A stretch of 64,000 nt of DNA from Ruminococcus sp. (GTDB lineage: Bacteria; Bacillota; Clostridia; Oscillospirales; Ruminococcaceae): contig NZ_DXUU01000001.1 in NCBI RefSeq assembly GCF_019417665.1, positions 62,434-126,433 of the forward strand, given 5' to 3'. The translations under genes and the position numbers were made by a program. Positions 25,406-34,423 of the stretch are shown piece after piece (positions within the stretch are counted from its first letter, which is position 1; the number at the start of each line of letters is the position of its first letter). Below the pieces are notes generated by a model, which did not search any database, had not been told where the DNA came from, and saw only the letters and a list, made by a program, of their open reading frames with translations.

Positions 25406-25741
25406 TTACTCTTCTTCTTTCAGGACAATCGTAATATGCGAAGTTCTCTTCAGAATACGATATGCTCTGCCCTGTGCTCTCGGCATGATCCGCTTCATGG
25501 TCGGACCCGGCGTTACGAAGCACTCCGCTACATAAAGATTATCCGGATTCATGCTGTGATTATTTTCTGCATTTGCAATTGCGGACTTCAAAAGCTTTTC
25601 CAGCATCGGGCTGGCAGCCTTCGGGGTGAGGTCCAGAGTCGCCAGTGCGATATCAACAGGCTTATTACGGATCAGATCCAGAACGATCTGCACCTTACGA
25701 GGTGAAATGCGCGCATTTCTCAGATATGCTCTTGCTTCCAT
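25406..25741 (-). CDS. rplV: 50S ribosomal protein L22
   Basis: 111 residues: EARAYLRNARISPRKVQIVL and the long hairpin that lines the exit tunnel (ECFVTPGPTMKRIMPRAQGR). Macrolide-resistance changes map to this hairpin in other species; the sequence here looks ordinary. 18 nt from rpsS. Confidence 0.97.
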   Translation of the reverse strand: MEARAYLRNARISPRKVQIVLDLIRNKPVDIALATLDLTPKAASPMLEKLLKSAIANAENNHSMNPDNLYVAECFVTPGPTMKRIMPRAQGRAYRILKRTSHITIVLKEEE

Positions 25742-25759
25742 GTGATCTCCTCCTTCCGC

Positions 25760-26044
25760 TTACTTCTTACCATTGTTGGATGTCTTGGAACCAGCGTGAC
25801 CCTTAAAGGTTCTAGTCGGTGCGAATTCACCCAGCTTGTGTCCTACCATATCCTCTGTGACATATACCGGAACATGCTTGCGGCCGTCATGCACAGCGAT
25901 GGTGTGGCCAACGAAATCCGGGAAAATGGTAGAAGAACGGCTCCATGTCTTGAGCACCTTCTTCTCTCCGGCTTCGTTCATTGCCTTTACGCGCTTGAGG
26001 AGGACTTCCTGGACGTAAGGTCCCTTTTTGATACTTCTGCTCAT
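25760..26044 (-). CDS. rpsS: 30S ribosomal protein S19
   Basis: 94 residues: SRSIKKGPYVQEVLLKRVKA, TWSRSSTIFPDFVGHTIAVH, DMVGHKLGEFAPTRTFKGH. It sits on the head of the 30S subunit with S13. Ordered between rplB and rplV, with AAAGGAGG ahead of its ATG. Confidence 0.97.
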   Translation of the reverse strand: MSRSIKKGPYVQEVLLKRVKAMNEAGEKKVLKTWSRSSTIFPDFVGHTIAVHDGRKHVPVYVTEDMVGHKLGEFAPTRTFKGHAGSKTSNNGKK

Positions 26045-26064
26045 GAGATTGTTCCTCCTTTCCC

Positions 26065-26898
26065 TTATCTGCCGTTACGGCGCTTTACGATATACTTATC
26101 GGATGCCTTGTGCTTCGAACGTGTCTTATAGCCCAGAGCCGGCTTGCCCCACGGAGTAACAGGACCCGGACGTCCGATCGGAGACTTACCTTCACCACCG
26201 CCGTGCGGGTGATCGTTCGGGTTCATAACAGAACCTCTGACAGTCGGTCTCCAGCCCTTGTTTCTCATGCGGCCTGCTTTACCGTAGTGTACGTTTTCGT
26301 GGTCAATGTTAGAAACCTGACCGATGGATGCGCGGCACTCAATGGGCACTTTTCTCATTTCGCCGGAAGGCAGACGAACCAGTGCGAATGCACCTTCCTT
26401 GCCCATGAGCTGAGCCATGTTGCCTGCGCTGCGAACCAGCTGAGCGCCCTTGCCCGGATACAGTTCAATTGCATGAATGAAGGTACCAACGGGGATGTCG
26501 ATGAGCTTCAGTGCGTTGCCCGGCTTGATATCTGCATCAGAACCAGAGCGAACGGTGTCGCCGACCTTGAGGCCTTCTGCTGCCAGGATGTAACGCTTTT
26601 CGCCGTCCTCATACTGAACCAGTGCGATAAATGCGCTTCTGTTCGGATCGTACTCCAGGGTCAGAACGGTAGCATTCATGCCGTCCTTATTACGCTTGAA
26701 GTCGATGACACGATATTTTCTGCGGTTTCCGCCGCCTCTGTGGCGAACGGTGATTCTGCCGTAGCTGTTGCGGCCCGAGTTCTTCTTCAGCGGCTCGAGC
26801 AAGCTCTTCTCCGGCTTTACCTTCGACAGACCCGAATAATCCGTTACAGTCATATTTCTGCGGGACGGGGTCGTCGGTTTATAGGTCTTAATGGCCAT
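26065..26898 (-). CDS. rplB: 50S ribosomal protein L2
   Basis: 277 residues from ATG 26898 (AIKTYKPTTPSRRNMTVTDY), chosen because an ATG 9 nt earlier adds residues outside the family and AAGGAGT lies at the right distance. The C-terminal NDHPHGGGEGKSPIGRPGPV segment close to the peptidyl transferase centre is intact. It is about 90 nt downstream of rplW. Confidence 0.97.
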   Translation of the reverse strand: MAIKTYKPTTPSRRNMTVTDYSGLSKVKPEKSLLEPLKKNSGRNSYGRITVRHRGGGNRRKYRVIDFKRNKDGMNATVLTLEYDPNRSAFIALVQYEDGEKRYILAAEGLKVGDTVRSGSDADIKPGNALKLIDIPVGTFIHAIELYPGKGAQLVRSAGNMAQLMGKEGAFALVRLPSGEMRKVPIECRASIGQVSNIDHENVHYGKAGRMRNKGWRPTVRGSVMNPNDHPHGGGEGKSPIGRPGPVTPWGKPALGYKTRSKHKASDKYIVKRRNGR

Positions 26899-26988
26899 TC
26901 TTTTCACTCCTTATAAATGCTGTGTTATCGGGAGCATTACTCCCATACCTGAAGTCTGCTTTGCGGGAAAACCCATCTGCGACTTCTC

Positions 26989-27312
26989 TTAGAACATACC
27001 GTCGAAGAATTCGATAGTACCCTTGCGCTTCTTGCCATCCTTGCCCGGAGTCGGCTCCGGATTGATGGTGATAACAGCCTTCTTGAAGTCCGGACGCTTA
27101 CCAATAGTGCGTCCCATGCGCTTGGTGTGACCGGTGCAGTTCACGGTGTTTACCTTGAGAACCTGTACCTGAAACAGTTCTTCTGCTGCCTTTGCAATCT
27201 CAACCTTGTTGGCGTCCTTTGCAACCTTGAAAGTGTACTTGCTTTCTGCCATATCGTCTACGCTGCGCTCGGTAATAACCGGCGTCAGGATGATATCCTG
27301 CGGTGCTTTCAC
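26989..27312 (-). CDS. rplW: 50S ribosomal protein L23
   Basis: 107 residues: APQDIILTPVITERSVDDMA, KYTFKVAKDANKVEIAKAAE and GKRPDFKKAVITINPE. It lies at the tunnel exit and is the docking site for trigger factor and SRP. The ATG overlaps the rplD stop by 4 nt. Confidence 0.97.
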   Translation of the reverse strand: MKAPQDIILTPVITERSVDDMAESKYTFKVAKDANKVEIAKAAEELFQVQVLKVNTVNCTGHTKRMGRTIGKRPDFKKAVITINPEPTPGKDGKKRKGTIEFFDGMF

Positions 27313-27935
27313 TTTGCATACACCTCCTCGATTTTTGCGACAGCATCCTGAGAAACGATGAACTTGTCATAGTTCAGGATGTCATATACATTCAGGGTGT
27401 TGACAGCTGCTGTCTTGACACCCGGGATATTTGCTGCGCTCTTTACGACCTTCTGGTCTGCCTCAGCAGTTACCAGCAGGGCCTTGCCCTCTACGCCCAG
27501 TGCCTTCAGCATTGCGGCTACGGTCTTTGTCTTGTATTCTTCCAGCTTCAGGCTGTCCAGAACGATGATGTTCTGATCCAGAACCTTTGTGGAAAGCGCA
27601 GACTTCATTGCAAGTCTTCTTGCCTTCTTATTCAGTGCGTAACGATAGTCACGGGGCTTCGGGCCCAGTGCTACGCCGCCGTGTGTCCACTGAGGAGCAC
27701 GTGTGGAGCCCTGTCTTGCGTGACCGGTACCCTTCTGTCTCCACGGCTTTCTGCCGCCGCCTGCAACCTCGGTACGAGTCAGTGTAGACTGTGTACCCTG
27801 GCGCTGGTTTGCCAGATAGTTTACTACCATTGCGTGCATCACTGCCTCATTGGGCGTAACTGCGAAAACCGCATCCGAAAGCTCTGTCTCAGACACCTGC
27901 TGGCCTGCCATATCAAATACTGCAATCTTTGCCAT
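27309..27935 (-). CDS. rplD: 50S ribosomal protein L4
   Basis: 208 residues. The long internal loop (RTEVAGGGRKPWRQKGTGHA, RQGSTRAPQWTHGGVALGPK) reaches the exit tunnel. In E. coli L4 also represses the S10 operon via the leader; whether that holds here is unknown, though a 300-nt leader exists. 17 nt from rplC. Confidence 0.97.
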   Translation of the reverse strand: MAKIAVFDMAGQQVSETELSDAVFAVTPNEAVMHAMVVNYLANQRQGTQSTLTRTEVAGGGRKPWRQKGTGHARQGSTRAPQWTHGGVALGPKPRDYRYALNKKARRLAMKSALSTKVLDQNIIVLDSLKLEEYKTKTVAAMLKALGVEGKALLVTAEADQKVVKSAANIPGVKTAAVNTLNVYDILNYDKFIVSQDAVAKIEEVYAK

Positions 27936-27952
27936 TGATGTTTCCTCCTTCC

Positions 27953-28591
27953 TTACGCCTTCACGCTGTCAGTGATGACAACAATTCCGCCCTTCGCGCC
28001 CGGGATTGCGCCCTTGACTGCGATGAGATTATTTTCACTATCGACCTTTACGATCTCCAGATTCTGAACGGTAACCTTTTCTGCGCCCATGTGGCCTGCC
28101 ATGCCCTTGCCCTTATAGATACGGGACGGAGAGGAGCATGCGCCCATGGAACCTGCCTGACGATGTACAGGACCAGTACCGTGGGTTTCCTTCAGTCTGT
28201 GCTGATTGTGACGCTTGATGGCGCCCTGGAAGCCCTTACCCTTGCTGGTGCCGCTGACGTCAACGCTGTCGCCCACTGCGAAGGTGTCTGCCTTGATGAC
28301 GTCGCCTACATTCAGAGCGGCGCAGTCTGCCAGACGGAATTCCTTCAGTGTTTTCTTGGCTGCAACGTCTGCCTTTGCAAAGTGACCCTGCATGGGCTTT
28401 GTCACATGCTTTGTGGTCACATCGCCGTAACCCAGCTGTACTGCCTCATAGCCGTCGTTTTCGGTTGTCTTCTTCTGAATGACAACACACGGACCAGCTT
28501 CAACAACAGTTACCGGGATCACTTTTCCGGATTCGTCGAAGATCTGTGTCATACCGATCTTCTTGCCGATAATTGCCTTCTGCATTTTCAT
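27953..28591 (-). CDS. rplC: 50S ribosomal protein L3
   Basis: 212 residues: KAIIGKKIGMTQIFDESGKV and the loop near the peptidyl transferase centre (GTSKGKGFQGAIKRHNQHRL, THGTGPVHRQAGSMGACSSP). The conserved Gln of GKGFQG, the PrmB methylation site in E. coli, is present. GGAGG lies upstream of the ATG, and rpsJ is 96 nt upstream. Confidence 0.97.
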   Translation of the reverse strand: MKMQKAIIGKKIGMTQIFDESGKVIPVTVVEAGPCVVIQKKTTENDGYEAVQLGYGDVTTKHVTKPMQGHFAKADVAAKKTLKEFRLADCAALNVGDVIKADTFAVGDSVDVSGTSKGKGFQGAIKRHNQHRLKETHGTGPVHRQAGSMGACSSPSRIYKGKGMAGHMGAEKVTVQNLEIVKVDSENNLIAVKGAIPGAKGGIVVITDSVKA

Positions 28592-28687
28592 TTCCTCCTG
28601 TTGGTTATTGGTTGACCTTTGTCAACATGACCGACGGCATTTCCCTGCCGTCCACGGCGTTTCCGCCGCAGGGTTCTGAATCAAGTC

Positions 28688-29002
28688 TTACTTGAGTTCC
28701 ATGACGATGTCTACGCCAGCCGGGATCTCCAGCTTCTGCAGAGCCTCAGTTGTCTTCTGTGTCGGACGAATTACGTCGATAAGACGCTTGTGAGTACGAC
28801 GCTCGAACTGCTCACGGCTATCCTTGTACTTATGAGTTGCACGCAGGATGGTGATGATCTCCTTATCGGTCGGGAGCGGGATCGGACCCGAAACCTGAGA
28901 ACCGCTTCTCTTTGCAGCTTCCACGATCTTGGCTGCTGCTGCATCTACTGTTGCATGCTCATAACCCTTGATCTTGATTCTGATTTTTTCGTTGACTGCC
29001 AT
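28688..29002 (-). CDS. rpsJ: 30S ribosomal protein S10
   Basis: 104 residues from ATG 29002 (AVNEKIRIKIKGYEHATVDA), with GGAGG 9 nt upstream. LPTDKEIITILRATHKYKDS and RLIDVIRPTQKTTEAL are typical; S10 (NusE) also works in antitermination. The frame stays open 267 nt further upstream, but that part is the operon leader and matches no S10. First gene of the S10-spc-alpha unit. Confidence 0.97.
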   Translation of the reverse strand: MAVNEKIRIKIKGYEHATVDAAAAKIVEAAKRSGSQVSGPIPLPTDKEIITILRATHKYKDSREQFERRTHKRLIDVIRPTQKTTEALQKLEIPAGVDIVMELK

Positions 29003-29310
29003 TCTTTTCGCCTCCTTCATGGTCTTGGGGGCAGGAGTTTCCTCCATCAGGACTTCTCTCCACGCCGCCGGGTGTTCCCGCCGCACGTGCATAAAAAAAC
29101 TCGAAAACTGAAAAATGTTTCCGAGCCAGTGCAAACAGCAGTACAGACCGCACCGGCACAGCAATCGCCATGCTGGGTGGTTTTGTACACATACTGTGTC
29201 ATTATCCTGATTCGCCCGGTTTTCAAATCGGACATACTCCATGAAAATTACCCGGCACACCGCCGGCAACCTTTCACTTCAACGCATATCTATTGCAATC
29301 ACGCTTGTAT
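29003..29310 (-). promoter_or_regulatory. Leader of the S10 operon
   Basis: About 300 nt between the promoter and rpsJ. It contains G/C-rich self-complementary segments (GCCGGCGGTGTGCCGG and GGCGGGAACACCCGGCGGCG). A leader this long suggests ribosomal protein feedback control, but I cannot name the ligand. Confidence 0.4.
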
Positions 29311-29339
29311 ATTCTATCATACTTTCTGAAGAATTGCAA
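29311..29339 (-). promoter_or_regulatory. SigA-type promoter of the S10-spc-alpha operon
   Basis: TTGCAA (29334-29339) and TAGAAT (29311-29316) with a 17-base spacer on the minus strand. It is the only strong promoter I see for the 16-kb ribosomal gene block. Confidence 0.82.
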
Positions 29340-29449
29340 GTGGTAACGGGGATTTTTCTTCGATTTTTCATGTAAATTTTTTGTGAACTCCAGAAATGCG
29401 CCCGTTTCCTGTTCTGGCAGGTATACCTTTTATAATATATAATACCCAC

Positions 29450-29475
29450 TGTAGGGGCAGATATCATCCGCCCGT
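29450..29475. repeat. REP-like GTAGGGGC hairpin
   Basis: GTAGGGGCAGATATCATC followed by CGCCCG, closely related to the copies at 46027-46050 and 47124-47147 in reverse orientation. It is in the gene-free stretch 29340-29932, which otherwise holds two further repeats and the promoter of the next gene. Confidence 0.55.
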
Positions 29476-29493
29476 CGTACAAATTCGACATCT

Positions 29494-29518
29494 ATGTAGG
29501 GACACGGCGTGCCGTGTC
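29494..29518. repeat. REP-like GTAGGG hairpin
   Basis: ATGTAGG followed by the perfect inverted repeat GACACGGC/GCCGTGTC (29501-29518). Confidence 0.55.
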
Positions 29519-29631
29519 CTCGGTGTGCGTGTGGACATTATACTGTTTTCCCTTTTGTATTGGTACGGCTGTCGGTTTTTATTATCTACCCCTTATTTCT
29601 CACGGAAATCAATTTTATGTTTCGATCCAAT

Positions 29632-29737
29632 AACCCCTCCACCATTGCTGCGCAATGGTCCCCCTCCCCTTTCAGGGGAGGCAGATGAGGCTCCCCTGAA
29701 AGGGGAGCTGGCACGGCGCAGCCGTGACTGAGGGGTT
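29632..29737. repeat. Multi-hairpin dispersed repeat
   Basis: An outer AACCCCTC/GAGGGGTT pair encloses four hairpins: ACCATTGC/GCAATGGT, CTCCCCT/AGGGGAG, GCTCCCCT/AGGGGAGC and CACGGC/GCCGTG. Partial relatives occur at 45958-45979 and 58012-58050. The pattern is that of a dispersed palindromic element common in gut Firmicutes. Confidence 0.6.
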
Positions 29738-29782
29738 CATTCTCCTATAAAAATTGATTTCCATACTTATTTCTACTGTTGA

Positions 29783-29811
29783 TTGACAAATATGAAAAAA
29801 TGCTGTATAAT
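29783..29811 (+). promoter_or_regulatory. SigA-type promoter of the FAD oxidoreductase gene
   Basis: TTGACA (29783-29788) and TATAAT (29806-29811), spacer 17: a full consensus promoter, about 115 nt before the ATG. Confidence 0.88.
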
Positions 29812-29932
29812 TATTTGAGTAGTTTTTGTCTGTATTCAAGGGGATTCTATAAACGATGGACAAAACTGACTTTTTGAAGAGTACACCATAGCTGTGCCCT
29901 TTCTGTCAATTTTTTAAGAAGGAGAATAAATC

Positions 29933-31492
29933 ATGAAGAAAATTGTAATCATCGGCGGCGGTCCCGCTGGCCTGACGGCAGCCTATGAGCTGCTGAAGGA
30001 TACGAAAGGTGAATTTGAAGTGACCATTCTGGAGGAAAGCGATGTGCTGGGCGGAATTTCCCAGACGGTGCACTATCACGGAAACCGCATGGATATCGGC
30101 GGACACCGTTTTTTCTCCAAGGATGATACCATTATGAAATGGTGGTCGGATCTGATGCCCATTCAGGGAAAGCCGGCATATGACGACCAGAAGCTGGGAC
30201 GGGAAAAGCCCCTGGTTTCCGGCGGTCCTGACCCGGAAAAGGAAGATGTAGTCATGCTGGTGCGTGACCGTGTGTCCCGGATCTATTACAACCACTGTTT
30301 CTTCGACTATCCCGTTTCCCTGAAAAAGGAAGCCATCCAGAATATGGGCTTCGCCACCACCATGCGTGCTGGGTTCAGCTATCTGGGCTCCTGCATTTCC
30401 AAGAAGCCTGAGACCAATCTGGAGAATTTCTACGTCAACCGATTCGGCAAGGTACTCTACAGCATGTTCTTTGAGGGCTATACAGAAAAACTCTGGGGCA
30501 GACACCCCAGCGAAATTTCCGCAGACTGGGGCGCACAGCGTGTCAAGGGACTGTCCATCCGTGCCGTTATCAAGGACATGTTCTCCAAGGCATTCGGCAA
30601 GAAGAACAACGAAAACGCCGAAACTTCTCTCATTGAACAGTTCTGGTATCCCAAATACGGCCCTGGTCAGCTCTGGGAACTGGTGGGCAAAAAGGTCCAG
30701 GAAAAGGGCGGTCAGATCCTCTATGGGCACACTGTCAAGACCATCCGCACCGAAAACGGAAAGATCCAGTCTGTTGTCTGCGAAACGCCTGAGGAAACGA
30801 AGGAGATCACCGGAGATATCTTCATTTCCTCCATGCCCATCAAGGATCTGGTTGCCGGACTGGAGGGCTGCGCTGACAGCGAGATCCAGCGCATTGCCGC
30901 AGGTCTCCCCTACCGGGATTTCGTCACCGTGGGATTGCTGGTGAACAAGCTGGAACTGGTCAACAAGACAGACAAAAAGACTCTGGGGAATATCGTTCCC
31001 GACTGCTGGATCTATGTCCAGGACAAGGGTGTGAAGCTGGGACGGATTCAGATTTTCAACAACTGGTCTCCCTATATGGTGGAAAAGCCGGAGGACACCG
31101 TCTGGATCGGTCTGGAATATTTCTGCGCTGAGGGTGACGAATTCTGGAATATGTCTGATGCGCAGTGCATTGATTTTGCCACAAAGGAACTGGTGAAAAT
31201 GGGCGTCATCCGGGAGAATGCCGTGCTGGATTCTCACCGGGAAAAGGTCAAGAAAGCATATCCGGCATATTTTGATACCTATGCCCAGTTCGACCAGGTG
31301 GTTTCCTATCTGGATACATATGAAAATCTCTTCTGCGTGGGCAGAAACGGCCAGCACCGCTACAACAATATGGATCACTCCATGCTGACGGCGATCCACG
31401 CCGCTGACGCCATTAAGCACAATTCTACCGACAAGAGCGCCGTGTGGAACGTCAACCAGGAGAAGGAATACCATGAACAAAAACAATCCTGA
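29933..31492 (+). CDS. FAD-dependent oxidoreductase, UDP-galactopyranose mutase-like
   Basis: 519 residues. The Rossmann dinucleotide motif GGGPAGLTAAYELL starts at residue 8 with the G-x-G-x-x-G pattern, and GGISQTVHYHGNRMDIGGHR is the second FAD-contacting stretch seen in protoporphyrinogen oxidase/UGM-type flavoproteins. KLWGRHPSEISADWGAQRVK follows. Members are often next to glycosyltransferase genes and are assumed to act on sugars or lipid-linked glycans; the substrate is unknown. The 3' end overlaps the next gene by 20 nt, so the pair is likely coupled. AAGGAG lies before the ATG. Confidence 0.82.
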   Translation: MKKIVIIGGGPAGLTAAYELLKDTKGEFEVTILEESDVLGGISQTVHYHGNRMDIGGHRFFSKDDTIMKWWSDLMPIQGKPAYDDQKLGREKPLVSGGPDPEKEDVVMLVRDRVSRIYYNHCFFDYPVSLKKEAIQNMGFATTMRAGFSYLGSCISKKPETNLENFYVNRFGKVLYSMFFEGYTEKLWGRHPSEISADWGAQRVKGLSIRAVIKDMFSKAFGKKNNENAETSLIEQFWYPKYGPGQLWELVGKKVQEKGGQILYGHTVKTIRTENGKIQSVVCETPEETKEITGDIFISSMPIKDLVAGLEGCADSEIQRIAAGLPYRDFVTVGLLVNKLELVNKTDKKTLGNIVPDCWIYVQDKGVKLGRIQIFNNWSPYMVEKPEDTVWIGLEYFCAEGDEFWNMSDAQCIDFATKELVKMGVIRENAVLDSHREKVKKAYPAYFDTYAQFDQVVSYLDTYENLFCVGRNGQHRYNNMDHSMLTAIHAADAIKHNSTDKSAVWNVNQEKEYHEQKQS

Positions 31493-33227
31493 CAGCATTG
31501 CCCTGTGCCGTTCGGAATCCTGTACCGAAAAATTTTTGCATGCGCTGGGGGCACATCCTTACCTCAGCGCTTTGCTGGTTTGCCTGCTCATCAACCCCTT
31601 TTACCTCGGCTCGGCAGAAAACATCCCTGAAAATGCGCTGATGCTGGAGGTGCTGGCGGTACTGGCAGTGGGCGGCGGCATTCTTCTGTGGCTGTACCGT
31701 CTGGGAAAACTGCAAAAAAAGACAACGATCGCCGCAGGTGTAGTATTTCTGCTGCTGACCGGCGTGGGAACAAAGCTATATGCCCAGTCCGAGCGAAAAG
31801 GACTCTGGATGCTCCTGGGCGGCTGTTCCATTCTGCTGGTGCTATTCTTCCTGACCAGAAAACAGAAACGCACCCAGACCCAGCGCACAGCACTGCTGTT
31901 CATGGGCATGAGCTTTTTCCTGAAGTTCTACTATGTTTTCTATACCTCCATCCATCAGCGGCAGCACGATGTGGGTACATTTGGCTCTGACCATGACCAC
32001 GCAGGGTATATAGAATACCTCTTATTTCACCATCGTCTGCTGAACTTAGATCCAAGGGACTACTGGCAGTTTTATCATCCGCCCCTGCATCACACCATCT
32101 GCGCCCTGTGGATCGATCTGTCCGAAAATCTCCTGGGTGTGGGACACGATGCGGCACGGGAGTCTCTGCAAACCCTGACGCTGTTCTATGCCATGGTGGT
32201 TCTCATTACCGCTTACCGAATTTTGCGGCATTTCAAACTACAGGGCATGGGTCTTTATGCACCTTTGCTGCTCGTTGCCTTCCACCCGTCATTCACGCTG
32301 TTTTCCGGCAGCATCAACAACGATGTTCTCTCAGTGACGTTTATTCTGGGAGCAGTGCTGTGCACCTTACAGTGGTACAACAATCCCACTACAAAAGGCA
32401 TCCTGAAGATCGCCCTTTGTGTCGGGCTGGGCATGATGACAAAGCTTTCTGCTGCATTGGTGGCGTTCCCCATTGCCATTGTATTTCTGATCATGCTGAT
32501 AAAGAAGCTCCGCCGCCGGGAATGGAATATTCTGGGGCAGTATGGCATATTTGCGGCAGTCTGTGTGCCTTTGGGGCTATGGTATCCCATCCGGAATCTG
32601 GTGCGTTTTGGCATGCCCCTGACCTATGTGCAGGAAATGGATCCTAACGCACGACAGTACATCGGTGATCAAAGCTTTTTTTCCCGGATCACAGACTTTT
32701 CTTCAAATCAGTTTCAGAGTGTCTTTGAACAATGGTTACAGCAGGATGGATCTGGCTACAACGAGTACAACCCCCTTGTGGCACTGCTGAAAAATGCACT
32801 CTTCGGCGAATATATCAACGAAAGCACTCTGGCATACAACCAGACGGCAATCTCCCTGGCAACAGTCTTTTTCTGGCTAAACGTACTCCTTGCCGCCGGT
32901 GCGTTGGTAGGTATGATCGTGCTGTGCTTCCGGAAATGTGCCATGGACAGGGTGCAGAAGATTTTCTTTGTGTCCTTTTATCTGGTCATGATGGTGAATT
33001 TCTACTATCTGGCAGCATCTTCACCCTTTACCTGCTCCATGAATTTCCGATATATTACACCGACAGTTCTCATTGGGGCGTTGTTTTTCGGGATGGCAGT
33101 GCAAAAACTGCACCAAAGAAAAACTACGGCGGCTGGGGCGCTGGCTGTGGGAATGCAGGTGCTCTGCGGCTGCTTTGCCCTTTGTTCTTTCCTGCTGTAT
33201 ACATGGGTCTGCCTGCCGAATAAATGA
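31473..33227 (+). CDS. Multi-spanning membrane glycosyltransferase (GT39/ArnT-like)
   Basis: 584 residues with about ten or more hydrophobic spans. After the first spans comes an extracytoplasmic loop with an acidic motif (GTFGSDHDHAGYIEYLLF) and WQFYHPPLHHTICALW, features of polyprenyl-phosphate-sugar dependent transferases of the PMT/ArnT type. It would use a lipid-linked sugar to glycosylate a surface protein or polymer. The start overlaps the upstream oxidoreductase by 20 nt and has GGAGAAGGAAT ahead of it. The acceptor is unknown; heavily Thr-rich scaffoldin linkers are one speculative target. Confidence 0.78.
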   Translation: MNKNNPDSIALCRSESCTEKFLHALGAHPYLSALLVCLLINPFYLGSAENIPENALMLEVLAVLAVGGGILLWLYRLGKLQKKTTIAAGVVFLLLTGVGTKLYAQSERKGLWMLLGGCSILLVLFFLTRKQKRTQTQRTALLFMGMSFFLKFYYVFYTSIHQRQHDVGTFGSDHDHAGYIEYLLFHHRLLNLDPRDYWQFYHPPLHHTICALWIDLSENLLGVGHDAARESLQTLTLFYAMVVLITAYRILRHFKLQGMGLYAPLLLVAFHPSFTLFSGSINNDVLSVTFILGAVLCTLQWYNNPTTKGILKIALCVGLGMMTKLSAALVAFPIAIVFLIMLIKKLRRREWNILGQYGIFAAVCVPLGLWYPIRNLVRFGMPLTYVQEMDPNARQYIGDQSFFSRITDFSSNQFQSVFEQWLQQDGSGYNEYNPLVALLKNALFGEYINESTLAYNQTAISLATVFFWLNVLLAAGALVGMIVLCFRKCAMDRVQKIFFVSFYLVMMVNFYYLAASSPFTCSMNFRYITPTVLIGALFFGMAVQKLHQRKTTAAGALAVGMQVLCGCFALCSFLLYTWVCLPNK

Positions 33228-33317
33228 GCATGCCGCATAACATAATGGATAATGTAGAATTCTCTGCGATTCTGAAAATATATGTGAGGGAATCGTATTA
33301 CATCAACGGAGGTATGT

Positions 33318-34394
33318 ATGAAACATTTTTATCTTCCCCTGCTGCTTGCACTGACTGTTACACTCTCCGGCTGCGGTAATCTCCGCAAGGCGGTACAAGG
33401 TCAGCTGGGCGCACTGCACTCTGACAGCAGGGAATCAAACCAGGCTCAGGATGCAAATACATCCGAAGCCTCTTCCACGGAAACAGAACGGCAGAGCTAT
33501 ACCGTAGACAACGTCACTTTTTCCGTAGACGGCAGCTGGGAACATGCCCCTCAGGACGGCTTCGAGGGAACATTCCTTACGGCTGACCGCAAGGCTGGCT
33601 ATCAGCTTCAGGGCGTTTCCCCTCTGGGCAGCTACACACCAGAAGAATTTTTCCAATTTCTCAAGGATCACTATGCCAATTCCCATGAGATCGTCTCAGC
33701 AGATAACAGCGTCTCTTCCTTTGTCACCGCTGACCAGCTGGATGCCTATGTGGGACGTATTGAAATGACAGCACGGGAAGTGCGGTTTTCTGTCGATGTG
33801 CTCATTGTGCCCCAGAAAAACACAGTGGTGACCTTTGCCGGTCAATGCAAAGAGGAGAATACGCTTCCAGTGGATGTCCGGGAAATTACGGAGACAGCAG
33901 TCTTTGCCATCGGTACGGAGGATATGCTCAGCGGCAATACCTTTCAGGTAGATGACGGCTCAGAACTTCAGCTCCAGGGAGACAGCAGTTTTCTGTGGTA
34001 TCAGAATGCCGGAGATCTGAAAAGTGCCTGCTGTATGGGAACATATGAAGTTTATTTCGGACAGCCAGCTGTCGATAAGGTGGCTTCGCTGACGGAATAT
34101 GGTCTCACAAAAGAGGAACTAGAGCAAACCCTCTCCTCTAACATGAACGGCTACATTCCCGGCGGCAGCAGCGTACTGGATTCTCTGTACGGCGTAGACG
34201 AAGAGGATACCTGCTTTGTGTGTCTGGATACCTTCTATGCAGTGATCCTGCACAACGAAAAACTTGTGGACGGTGCGGAAACTACAGAAATGGGCAATGA
34301 CACCCTATATATCGGTTATTATCTGCCGGAACAGGAAACGGCAGATATGCTCAACGCCAATACGGCAAATTATACATCCTGGAAATTGCAGTGA
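33318..34394 (+). CDS. Lipoprotein of unknown function
   Basis: 358 residues with a lipoprotein signal peptide (FYLPLLLALTVTLSGC; lipid-modified Cys about residue 19) and a Ser/Glu-rich spacer. The body has alternating strands such as QSYTVDNVTFSVDGSWEHAP and two TYEVYFG/CFVCLDTFYAVIL-like segments. I recognise no catalytic motif. It follows the glycosyltransferase by 90 nt and precedes the TPR gene by 29 nt in the same direction. GGAGG stands before the ATG. Confidence 0.75.
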   Translation: MKHFYLPLLLALTVTLSGCGNLRKAVQGQLGALHSDSRESNQAQDANTSEASSTETERQSYTVDNVTFSVDGSWEHAPQDGFEGTFLTADRKAGYQLQGVSPLGSYTPEEFFQFLKDHYANSHEIVSADNSVSSFVTADQLDAYVGRIEMTAREVRFSVDVLIVPQKNTVVTFAGQCKEENTLPVDVREITETAVFAIGTEDMLSGNTFQVDDGSELQLQGDSSFLWYQNAGDLKSACCMGTYEVYFGQPAVDKVASLTEYGLTKEELEQTLSSNMNGYIPGGSSVLDSLYGVDEEDTCFVCLDTFYAVILHNEKLVDGAETTEMGNDTLYIGYYLPEQETADMLNANTANYTSWKLQ

Positions 34395-34423
34395 TCATCC
34401 CAAGACCCACAGGAGGAATACCC

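Noticed and set aside
29003..29269. N-terminal extension of S10
   Set aside because: The open frame upstream of rpsJ has no similarity to S10, lies in the operon leader, and the internal ATG has the proper GGAGG site and family start.
29906..31498. Long minus-strand open frame opposite the FAD oxidoreductase gene
   Set aside because: Same reason: a shadow of the plus-strand frame, with the plus strand carrying the Rossmann motif and a consensus promoter.
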